Part shown: in pieces, positions 1-5,332 of the stretch
Position numbering within the stretch: the first letter of the stretch is position 1
Layout: each line of letters starts with the position of its first letter
Source of the DNA: an uncultured Lachnospiraceae bacterium
GTDB taxonomy: Bacteria; Bacillota; Clostridia; Lachnospirales; Lachnospiraceae
Direction: 5' to 3'
Length of the DNA: 7,512 nucleotides
NCBI GenBank assembly: GCA_937877165.1
Contig: CALEFO010000155.1
Span: forward strand, 1-7,512
Notes under the pieces: generated by a model
Told to the model about the DNA's origin: nothing
Seen by the model: only the letters and a program-made list of their open reading frames with translations
Database searches by the model: none
Made by a program: the position numbers and the translations under genes

Positions 1-76
1 ATTGTATCATTGCCGTTCTTGAATTGCAAGTAGTTTTTTCAAATTTGTGAAAATTTAGAAAAGCCACAATGCAAAG
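1..76. other. AT-rich intergenic DNA downstream of tRNA-Ser
   Basis: I see no gene here. On the minus strand this is the 3' trailer of the tRNA. It holds a weak AT-only inverted repeat (TTTTCA and TGAAAA arms around positions 36-53) but no GC-rich stem followed by a T run, so I cannot point to a terminator. The base triplet after the tRNA discriminator is not CCA, so CCA must be added by nucleotidyltransferase. Confidence 0.5.
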
Positions 77-166
77 CGGAGAAAGCGGGATTTGAACCCG
101 CGCGCCGGCGTTAACCGACCTACACCCTTAGCAGGGGCGCCTCTTCAGCCTCTTGAGTATTTCTCC
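77..166 (-). tRNA. tRNA-Ser, anticodon GCU (reads AGC/AGU)
   Basis: The minus strand folds into a 90-nt class II tRNA. The acceptor stem is GGAGAAA paired with TTTCTCC, followed by discriminator G, as expected for serine. The anticodon stem CGCCC/GGGTG closes the loop CTGCTAA, giving anticodon GCT. A long variable arm follows (GTCGG/CCGGC stem with a six-base loop), which marks a Ser/Leu-type tRNA. The T arm is GCGGG TTCAAAT CCCGC. No CCA is encoded. It has its own strong promoter at 241-269, so it need not depend on the upstream fumarase operon. All stems are intact and I see no sign of decay. Confidence 0.97.
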
Positions 167-177
167 AAAGCCTGAAT

Positions 178-223
178 CCAAGGTTTCCTTGGCCAAGTTG
201 CTCTTCATAAAGGGAAGCCCTTT
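178..223 (-). other. Two small perfect hairpins in the tRNA-Ser 5' leader
   Basis: Between the predicted transcription start (about 235) and the tRNA 5' end (166) the primary transcript would carry a leader of about 68 nt. It contains AAAGGG-CTT-CCCTTT (223 to 209) and CCAAGG-AAA-CCTTGG (192 to 178), each a perfect 6-bp stem with a 3-nt loop. The second overlaps a 10-bp palindrome CTTGGCCAAG (188-197), so alternative folds exist. Neither stem is followed by a T run on the minus strand, so they are unlikely to be terminators for the fumarase operon. They may simply be removed by RNase P, or they may influence precursor processing; the role is inferred. Confidence 0.45.
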
Positions 224-240
224 TTGAGAGAGCATGCTAA

Positions 241-269
241 ATTATACAATTGGGTTTTATAAAAGTCAA
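241..269 (-). promoter_or_regulatory. Sigma-A-type promoter of tRNA-Ser
   Basis: On the minus strand a -35 box TTGACT (269 to 264) is separated by exactly 17 nt from a perfect -10 box TATAAT (246 to 241). The start would fall near 235, about 68 nt before the mature tRNA 5' end. The -35 box overlaps the TGA stop codon of the fumarase beta gene (268-266). This is the only promoter in the window that I can call with confidence. Confidence 0.9.
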
Positions 270-820
270 TCGCTAAATGTGGTACCTTCCGCAACCTGCT
301 GATACAAATTCTTCCCCTGCGCATCAATCACTACAATAACAGGGAATTCCTCCACCTCCAGCTTACGGATTGCCTCCGTTCCAAGATCTTCATATGCAAT
401 AACTTCGGAAGAAGCAATATGCTTAGACAAAAGAGCTCCAGCTCCTCCTATCGCAGCAAAATATACCGCTTCGTTCCTGACAATTGCTTCCTGTACTGCT
501 TCGGAACGTTTTCCCTTCCCAATCATACCGGCCATCCCAAGATCAAGGAGTCTGGGCGTATATTTATCCATTCTGCTTGCCGTCGTCGGTCCTGCAGACC
601 CGATCACTGCGCCTTTTCTGGCCGGAGAAGGTCCCATATAATAGATAATATTCCCACGTAAATCAAAGGGCAGATTTTTTCCTGCCGTCAGTGCTTCTTC
701 CATTCTTTTATGAGCAGCATCTCTGGCCGTGTATATGGTACCGGACAAATATACCATGTCTCCTGCTTTCAATTCCCGTGCAACATTTCTACTAAAAGGG
801 ACCTGTATATGCTTATCCAT
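266..820 (-). CDS. Class I fumarate hydratase / tartrate dehydratase, beta subunit (Fe-S hydro-lyase)
   Basis: This is the swivelling C-terminal half of the oxygen-sensitive class I fumarase (TtdB-like), which joins the alpha subunit to interconvert fumarate and malate in the cytoplasm. At 184 residues it matches the usual beta length. Visible motifs are LSGTIYTARDAAHKR (25-39), YYMGPSPARKG (60-70), GSAGPTTASRMD (74-85) and the KGKRS motif (102-106), which lie in the substrate-binding face of the family, then AAIGGAGAL (122-130). I chose the ATG at 820 because AGGAG (833 to 829) lies 8 nt upstream. The ATG at 838 has no comparable site and would place that AGGAG inside the gene. It lies 128 nt after the alpha stop, unusually far for a paired subunit. 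Fumarate rather than tartrate is the likelier substrate in a gut-type clostridium, but sequence alone does not settle it. Confidence 0.93.
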   Translation of the reverse strand: MDKHIQVPFSRNVARELKAGDMVYLSGTIYTARDAAHKRMEEALTAGKNLPFDLRGNIIYYMGPSPARKGAVIGSAGPTTASRMDKYTPRLLDLGMAGMIGKGKRSEAVQEAIVRNEAVYFAAIGGAGALLSKHIASSEVIAYEDLGTEAIRKLEVEEFPVIVVIDAQGKNLYQQVAEGTTFSD

Positions 821-855
821 TTTCAAAACTCCTGTCATTTGCCCTTCGCTTTTCC

Positions 856-948
856 TCAGGCTTCGAAGATCCAGCCTTTTTCCTGCTGCTTCTCAAATTC
901 CGTTTCTCTGCATTCCAGCGAACTGTCAGTATCGCAAGACATTCTCAT
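856..948 (-). CDS. Doubtful 30-codon ORF in the gap between fumarase subunits
   Basis: An ATG immediately follows the alpha-subunit TGA stop and lies in the same frame. The reading continues for 30 codons to a TGA at 858-856. It starts MRMSCDTDSS, is rich in Glu, Lys and Gln in the middle, and ends GWIFEA. No Shine-Dalgarno sequence precedes it. It could be a re-initiation peptide, a readthrough extension of alpha, or simply non-coding spacer. I recognise no family and favour non-coding spacer. Confidence 0.15.
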   Translation of the reverse strand: MRMSCDTDSSLECRETEFEKQQEKGWIFEA

Positions 949-1800
949 TCAGAGAATTCTTACTTGATGACGGTTCACATGACAGCAGATATTCACTGCA
1001 ACCGGCAGGCCGGCAATATGTGTCGGATAACTCAGAATCCGTACACTCAGTGCCGTAGTACTGCCCCCCAGACCTGCAGGGCCGATTCCTGTCTGATTGA
1101 TCTTTTTCAGAATTATCTCTTCCAGCCTGCGGATATGCGGCAGTTCTGAATGCTTCCCGTTGTCCAGCGTAAGAGCCCTTTTTGCCATTAGTGCACTTTT
1201 TTCAAAATCTCCGCCTATTCCTACACCGATGACCATAGGCGGGCACGCATTCGGTCCCGCATCCTTCACGGTCTGCACAACGGCATGAACAACACCCTCT
1301 TCTCCATCTGCCGGTTTCAACATAAAGATACGGCTCATATTTTCACTGCCAAATCCCTTCGGGGCAACCGTAATCCTTACCTGATCCCCCGGAACAATTG
1401 ACATATGAATGACAGCTGGAGTGTTGTCCTTAGTATTTTCTCTCAACAGAGGATCTGAAACCACAGATTTTCTAAGATATCCTTCGGTATATCCCTTCCG
1501 GACACCCTCATTCACTGCATCTGTAAGGTCTCCTCCGACAAGGTGCACGTCCTGCCCGATTTCCAGAAAAACAACTGCCATTCCCGTATCCTGACAAATC
1601 GGCATCTGCTCCGTCTTTGCTATCTGCAGATTTTCCTCCAGCTTGGAAAGGACTTCACGTCCAAGAGCAGAGTTCTCATCCTTCTGTGCTTTTTTTAGGC
1701 TCTCCTGCATGTCTGCCGACAAGCTGTAGTTGGCAGCAATACACATATCCCGTACCGCTTCTGTTACCTGTGATACCTCAATTTTCCGTACGCTGTTCAT
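949..1800 (-). CDS. Class I fumarate hydratase / tartrate dehydratase, alpha subunit
   Basis: The 283-residue protein is the [4Fe-4S]-carrying half of class I fumarase (TtdA-like). Three cysteine sites expected to hold the cluster are visible: MPICQDTG (Cys69), NACPPMVIGVGIGG (Cys186) and NICCHVNRH (Cys272/273). The family segment GPAGLGGSTTALSV (240-253) is also intact. The fourth iron is normally left free to act as Lewis acid in hydrating fumarate to malate, which makes these enzymes oxygen-labile and suits an anaerobe. The ATG at 1800 follows AAAAGGAAGAGA, a good ribosome site. A TTG at 1821 in the same frame overlaps the upstream HIT stop and lacks such a site. The gene starts 17 nt after the HIT gene, so the two are surely cotranscribed. 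It may use tartrate instead, but its beta partner next door confirms the enzyme class. Confidence 0.95.
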   Translation of the reverse strand: MNSVRKIEVSQVTEAVRDMCIAANYSLSADMQESLKKAQKDENSALGREVLSKLEENLQIAKTEQMPICQDTGMAVVFLEIGQDVHLVGGDLTDAVNEGVRKGYTEGYLRKSVVSDPLLRENTKDNTPAVIHMSIVPGDQVRITVAPKGFGSENMSRIFMLKPADGEEGVVHAVVQTVKDAGPNACPPMVIGVGIGGDFEKSALMAKRALTLDNGKHSELPHIRRLEEIILKKINQTGIGPAGLGGSTTALSVRILSYPTHIAGLPVAVNICCHVNRHQVRIL

Positions 1801-1817
1801 TCTCTTCCTTTTCGCCG

Positions 1818-2231
1818 TCAATTCTCTGTCAGTTCCCTGCAGATTTCATCAAGTTCTTCCGATGTCGGCTCCTCTGGCTTCCAGCCGATTGTCTGCCCAT
1901 CGTTCTCATAGCGGGGAATCAGGTGAATATGAAAGTGTTCTACGGTCTGTCCTGCTGCCGCGCCATTGTTTTGAACAAGATTCAAACCGTCTGCGTGAAG
2001 TTTTTCCTTCTGTACAGACGCAACCTTCTTCGCCAGCTTCATGGCATCCGCTGCCAGTTCGTCCGGCATTGCAAATAGATTGGCATAATGTTCCTTGGGA
2101 AGAATCAGTGCATGTCCCTTTGTTGCCGGGCCGAGATCCAGAATGACCCGGAATTTTTCATCTTCGTAGATTGTTCTGGACGGAATCTCTCCATTCGCAA
2201 TTTTACAAAAAATACAATTTGAATCTTTCAT
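1818..2231 (-). CDS. HIT-family (histidine triad, Hint-like) nucleotide hydrolase
   Basis: This 137-residue protein belongs to the HIT superfamily, which hydrolyses nucleoside phosphoramidates and adenylated compounds in the cytoplasm. It opens with NCIFCKIANGEIPS (5-18), the classic Hint N-terminus with a CxxC (Cys6, Cys9) that in some members binds zinc. It contains GHALILPKEHY (39-49) and closes the active site with the triad HFHIHLIP (His99, His101, His103). I chose the ATG at 2231, preceded by AAAGGA. An in-frame ATG at 2261 has no ribosome site and would add ten residues unlike the family start. It sits between the DUF6382 gene and the fumarase alpha gene. Its start overlaps the stop of a 19-codon ORF, suggesting coupled translation. 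No functional link to fumarase is evident beyond operon membership. Confidence 0.95.
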   Translation of the reverse strand: MKDSNCIFCKIANGEIPSRTIYEDEKFRVILDLGPATKGHALILPKEHYANLFAMPDELAADAMKLAKKVASVQKEKLHADGLNLVQNNGAAAGQTVEHFHIHLIPRYENDGQTIGWKPEEPTSEELDEICRELTEN

Positions 2232-2287
2232 ATATTCCTTTCCCGCTGCTGTCTGCAGCATTTTACCAAAACAAATACGGCAATCAT
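2228..2287 (-). CDS. Possible 19-residue leader peptide coupled to the HIT gene
   Basis: The minus strand shows GGAGGTG just upstream of an ATG at 2287, opening a 19-codon ORF that reads MIAVFVLVKCCRQQRERNI. Its TGA (2230-2228) overlaps the HIT start codon in an ATGA arrangement, typical of translational coupling. The first eight residues are hydrophobic and the tail is basic. The GGAGG-to-ATG gap is only 4 nt, somewhat short. It is the strongest ribosome site in the 80-nt spacer, and no other start codon uses it. I recognise no family. It may be a leader that feeds ribosomes to the HIT start, or the chance frame behind a leftover ribosome site. Confidence 0.4.
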   Translation of the reverse strand: MIAVFVLVKCCRQQRERNI

Positions 2288-2311
2288 AACACCTCCAAAT
2301 TCATGATACAT

Positions 2312-3349
2312 CTATTCCCGGGTCGGTACCATTGCATTTTTTCTTTCTTTTTCCAGACGCGCCTGCTCTTCCTGCAGCTCTCTTCTCCCGTTTTTCCACG
2401 AAAGAGCAACGCCTCCTACTGCCGCAATAACCGCCAGAATAAGGCACCCCAGAATTCCCGCCCGCACTGCGAACAATTTCTCCTCTGCGAACTCGATCCA
2501 ACGGGTACATCCCCACAAACCTGCTGCCAGAATAAAAAACGCAATAGCAATTCCGAGAAGCTTTCCCGGAGAAAGTCCTGTTTTTGTCCGCTTTTCCTTC
2601 TCCGCTGCCCTGTGCTTCTTTTTTCTCTTTGCGCCTTCCAGATCCGGAAGCTCTTCCGGATCTTCAAATGGATCTTCTGCTTCTTCTTCTGCTTCTCTTC
2701 GCTTTTTTCTTTGTTCAGAAGATTGGCGCCTGCCTGCAGAAATATCCACCGGATTTTCTTTGCCTGCTCCGCTTTTGGAATCATTTTCTTCCAAATCCGG
2801 ATCCTCACCGGCCTCCGCAATCCTATATTCGTGTTCCAGGAGCGTATCGCGAAGAACAAAATTAGGATTTTCCGATAGTTCACACATTCGGTAGATCACA
2901 ATTTTCGCTTCTTCGTTATCCTCATCCGTCCGTTCCGACAGATATTCAAACAGTTCTGTCTGTTTTCTCTCCTGTGGCTCCGGATAATAGGTAAAGAAGT
3001 ATCTCTCTTGTTCAAAGTCATAGAAAATATACTCCGGGTCCAGAAGGAGCTTATCCGGATCCAGCAGAAACTCAGACAATGTCTGAATCATTCCCGCCAA
3101 AGAATACAGAATCTTTCGAAGTTCCGCACCTGTGATCATGCGGTGGTCGTACATTCTCGCAATACTCTGTCTTGATGTAACCCCATAATACAGGAAATGT
3201 TCCCCGTCAATGATCCGCAAACTGCATGGCAGAAGTCCCTTGATGCGGTTTACCGCAAGCATCCGATACTGATAACCGTTCTGTGCTTCGATCGGACAGC
3301 GCAGAACCAAATAATTTGCCATGGCATCTGAATATAATCGTTGTTCCAT
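2312..3349 (-). CDS. DUF6382-type membrane protein of the Tad pilus operon
   Basis: This 345-residue protein resembles DUF6382 proteins that accompany clostridial Tad pilus genes. Residues 1-175 form the conserved globular part (YLVLRCPI, a tandem LLDPDKLLLDPEYIFYD at 96-112, and FFTYYPEP at 118-125). A long charged linker follows (about 176-260, rich in Glu, Lys and Arg). Two hydrophobic spans lie near 264-283 and 293-317, then a charged helix ends at residue 345. By recollection, relatives commonly carry a C-terminal FHA phosphothreonine-binding domain; none is present here, and the TAG stop comes soon after the second span. The start at 3349 is set by GAGAGGTG five bases upstream. It lies 40 nt after the TadE-like gene. 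A membrane-tethered scaffold or signalling role in pilus assembly is inference. Confidence 0.75.
   Translation of the reverse strand: MEQRLYSDAMANYLVLRCPIEAQNGYQYRMLAVNRIKGLLPCSLRIIDGEHFLYYGVTSRQSIARMYDHRMITGAELRKILYSLAGMIQTLSEFLLDPDKLLLDPEYIFYDFEQERYFFTYYPEPQERKQTELFEYLSERTDEDNEEAKIVIYRMCELSENPNFVLRDTLLEHEYRIAEAGEDPDLEENDSKSGAGKENPVDISAGRRQSSEQRKKRREAEEEAEDPFEDPEELPDLEGAKRKKKHRAAEKEKRTKTGLSPGKLLGIAIAFFILAAGLWGCTRWIEFAEEKLFAVRAGILGCLILAVIAAVGGVALSWKNGRRELQEEQARLEKERKNAMVPTRE
2640..2663. repeat. Perfect 11-bp inverted repeat inside the DUF6382 gene
   Basis: The arms AGATCCGGAAG (2640-2650) and CTTCCGGATCT (2653-2663) are exact reverse complements separated by two bases. The element lies in the linker-coding part of the gene (EDPEELPDLE), so it may be a by-product of the repeated Asp-Pro-Glu-Leu codons. 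In RNA it would fold into a tight hairpin. No T run follows on either strand, so it is not an intrinsic terminator. Confidence 0.6.
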
Positions 3350-3389
3350 TTTCACACCTCTCTGATGCAAAATCCGCGGTCAAACTATG

Positions 3390-3878
3390 TTAATCCGTCA
3401 ATGCCCGAAGTCCTTTTTTCAGAATATAAGACTTTCTTCGATAACTTCGGATGGCCCACGGAGGGTCTGTCTTCCTTGCACTTCCCTGAAAAGTAAGTGT
3501 CCAAATAGATTTCGGCATCAGAAAATATCCACCGAATGATGACGGAAGTACCCGGGCCGTTCCCTGGTACAAAATTTTCTTTCCTTCTGCCCACACAGAT
3601 GATTCAAGGCTTCTTACAGCAAAATACTTGCCGCCAAACTGTCTGGTTTCTGCCTGCCGGATCCGATCCGAATCTGTCTTCGGTGCTCCTTCTTCTCTCC
3701 GGATGCTCTCCCGGAAGCACAGAATATAAGCATCCTGCAGGAACACACATCGGTCATACAAATAGAAAGCCGTATAAATCAGCATGACAAAAAGACAAAG
3801 AACCATCGGCATCACAAAGGCCGCTTCTATGGTCATATAAGCATCCAGGCTTCTTTTCCTGTTCCCGGAATTACCCAT
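3390..3878 (-). CDS. TadE-like pseudopilin (second copy)
   Basis: The 162-residue protein has a short basic leader (NRKRS), then AYMTIEAAFVMP and one hydrophobic span (about 19-41), the class III (prepilin-type) signal of TadE proteins. Cleavage after Ala13 would put Glu18 at position +5 of the mature protein, the usual arrangement. The rest (42-162) is a soluble, presumably extracytoplasmic domain with a basic C-terminus; I recognise no further domain. TadE proteins are minor pseudopilins needed for assembly of Flp pili. The ATG at 3878 follows TAGGAG with good spacing and overlaps the last 8 nt of the prepilin peptidase gene, so translation is coupled and the processing enzyme is encoded next to its substrate. 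The family call rests on the signal and context more than the divergent C-terminal half. Confidence 0.8.
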   Translation of the reverse strand: MGNSGNRKRSLDAYMTIEAAFVMPMVLCLFVMLIYTAFYLYDRCVFLQDAYILCFRESIRREEGAPKTDSDRIRQAETRQFGGKYFAVRSLESSVWAEGKKILYQGTARVLPSSFGGYFLMPKSIWTLTFQGSARKTDPPWAIRSYRRKSYILKKGLRALTD

Positions 3879-4314
3879 ACAAAACTCCTATTTTCCACAA
3901 AATCATTCCTGCAAATGCAAATGGAAGGAACGGTATTCTGGATTTTCGTCCGACTCTCCTAAAAATCAGCAAGGCCGCGCTCCAGAAAAATGACAGCAAA
4001 AAGCCTATTAGAAACACTCCGCATCCCGATATCACCCCTAAAAACAGACATGTTCCGATCCAGGCCATTCCATCTCCGCTCCCGATTCCACCGAAGAGTC
4101 TTGCCAAAAGAAGAAGAACTGCCCCAGGTACAAAACAGCAAAACAACTCTGTCAGGCCTCCGCTTCCATCAGCCCAAAGTGCAATTCTCCATACCAGTCC
4201 CCCGATGATTCCGGCAAAAAGGAAAGACACCGGAACTTTCCTCTTTTTTATATCTTCTGCGCTGCAGACCGCAAGATAACATGCTCCTGCCAGATATCCG
4301 AGCCACTCCGCCAT
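3871..4314 (-). CDS. A24-family prepilin peptidase (TadV/CpaA-like)
   Basis: This 147-residue, strongly hydrophobic protein is an aspartic membrane protease that removes leader peptides from Flp pilin and TadE-type pseudopilins. Both catalytic aspartates of the family are visible: Asp21 in AEDIKKRKVP near the cytoplasmic end of the first span, and Asp81 in the GSGDG motif (78-82). About four to six membrane segments can be drawn. It is the short form and lacks the N-terminal cysteine-rich methylase region of PilD-type enzymes, so N-methylation of pilin is not expected. The ATG at 4314 follows AGAGGG six bases upstream. The gene begins 43 nt after the first TadE-like gene and its stop overlaps the next start by 8 nt. 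Confidence 0.93.
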   Translation of the reverse strand: MAEWLGYLAGACYLAVCSAEDIKKRKVPVSFLFAGIIGGLVWRIALWADGSGGLTELFCCFVPGAVLLLLARLFGGIGSGDGMAWIGTCLFLGVISGCGVFLIGFLLSFFWSAALLIFRRVGRKSRIPFLPFAFAGMILWKIGVLYG

Positions 4315-4357
4315 ACTGATCCCTCTGAGTCAAAACTACTGCAGTATTCCTTTTTCG

Positions 4358-5332
4358 TTACGATTCTCCGCATTTCGAGCAGGCTCTTCGCGTCTTCTTC
4401 GCCTCCGTCAGCGGAATTTCCTTTACTTCTCTTTGAATTGCCGAACAGGAAGCCGAACTGTGATATCTGTTTCCGTCCTTTGTAATGATCAGCATCCCAC
4501 TTTTCACAGGTTGGCATCTCTCACATGCATAATACTTCGATCCGTCACTGCTTCTTACGGTATCCAGGAGAGAGGCATTCACACGTCGAACCGAAGGTTT
4601 TAAATAGGTACAGCTCCGGTTCTTGTGGTAAACTGCCCCGGAAGCCGTCACAAAGACCATTTCCTCTGATTCTTCTTCCTCTTCCCCCAATCCATTCTCT
4701 CCCCCAATTGCATATCCGGTCCATGCATGCCCGTAATAACGGCTCCTTGCACGAAAACTTCCAAGTCCAAACAGAGGAAGAAACGGCCTGATACGATAAT
4801 CAGCAGTTAAATCTATGATCCCATCCTCCTGAAGGACAGACGAACCAAGATAGGAAATTCCTCCGGCGCCGTTCTCCAGACAGGAATGTTCCAGATACTC
4901 CTTTCCCAGAAAATCTGAAACATTCCTTCGGACAAAGCTTTCCGATACGGCAAGTGAAGCCAGTGTTCCGCTGAATTCTCCTTCCGGTATCAGATTCTGT
5001 TCCTCCAGGCCATACTGTGCATAAAAAGCATATTCTGACAACTCTGTTCCGGTCTCATGCAGTGCGGCAATCATCCCGCTCTGCAGGCGCACTGCTTCGA
5101 ACAGATACAGAATTTCCATCATGAAGAACAGGAAAATCGGAAGCACCAGTGCCGCCTCCACCGTCATGCTGGCTGTCAGAAACAAGGCTGGAAACGATGC
5201 CTTTTCCAAATCCGTTTCCCGAAGAGGCCCTTTCCTTTTCTTATTTTTTCCGCAAACAGATTTTTTCCAAAAACGCATCGCTTCCAGCCTTTCTCCAAAG
5301 TGGAAGTGTCTTGCGGAATTCTTCTCATTCAT
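4358..5332 (-). CDS. TadE-like pseudopilin with a tandem Cys/His metal-site tail
   Basis: The 324-residue protein has a long basic cytoplasmic leader (1-50), then ASMTVEAALVLP and a hydrophobic span (about 53-80). Cleavage after Ala54 would place Glu59 at +5, as in TadE pseudopilins. The region 81-215 is presumably extracytoplasmic, followed by an acidic stretch (GEEEEESEE, 216-224). The C-terminal third holds two copies of a module shaped VYHxxxxC...ACxxC: His236, Cys241, Cys270, Cys273, and His291, Cys296, Cys318, Cys321. Each supplies three Cys and one His, consistent with a zinc site, though metal binding is inferred. I chose the ATG at 5332, preceded by GGAAGGA, because it overlaps the DUF5702 stop by 8 nt. 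An upstream in-frame start at 5389 would add 19 residues deep inside that gene. Confidence 0.85.
   Translation of the reverse strand: MNEKNSARHFHFGERLEAMRFWKKSVCGKNKKRKGPLRETDLEKASFPALFLTASMTVEAALVLPIFLFFMMEILYLFEAVRLQSGMIAALHETGTELSEYAFYAQYGLEEQNLIPEGEFSGTLASLAVSESFVRRNVSDFLGKEYLEHSCLENGAGGISYLGSSVLQEDGIIDLTADYRIRPFLPLFGLGSFRARSRYYGHAWTGYAIGGENGLGEEEEESEEMVFVTASGAVYHKNRSCTYLKPSVRRVNASLLDTVRSSDGSKYYACERCQPVKSGMLIITKDGNRYHSSASCSAIQREVKEIPLTEAKKTRRACSKCGES

Noticed and set aside
209..225. A hairpin plus T5 that resembles a plus-strand terminator (AAAGGG/CCCTTT then T)
   Set aside because: No plus-strand gene lies upstream of it. On the minus strand it has no T run, so it does not terminate the fumarase operon. 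It is better described as part of the tRNA leader.
2232..2261. An upstream ATG adding ten residues to the HIT protein
   Set aside because: It has no Shine-Dalgarno sequence, and the HIT family start (KDSNCIFCKI) fits the ATG at 2231, which has AAAGGA.
2171..2878. A 235-codon open frame on the plus strand
   Set aside because: It lies antisense to the DUF6382 gene and the HIT start region, is full of Phe/Cys/Ser/Arg runs typical of reverse-strand shadows, and has no ribosome site or recognisable domain.
2416..2883. A 155-codon minus-strand frame overlapping the DUF6382 gene
   Set aside because: It is another frame of the same charged-linker region; it has no family features, while the DUF6382 frame has conserved motifs and a good ribosome site.
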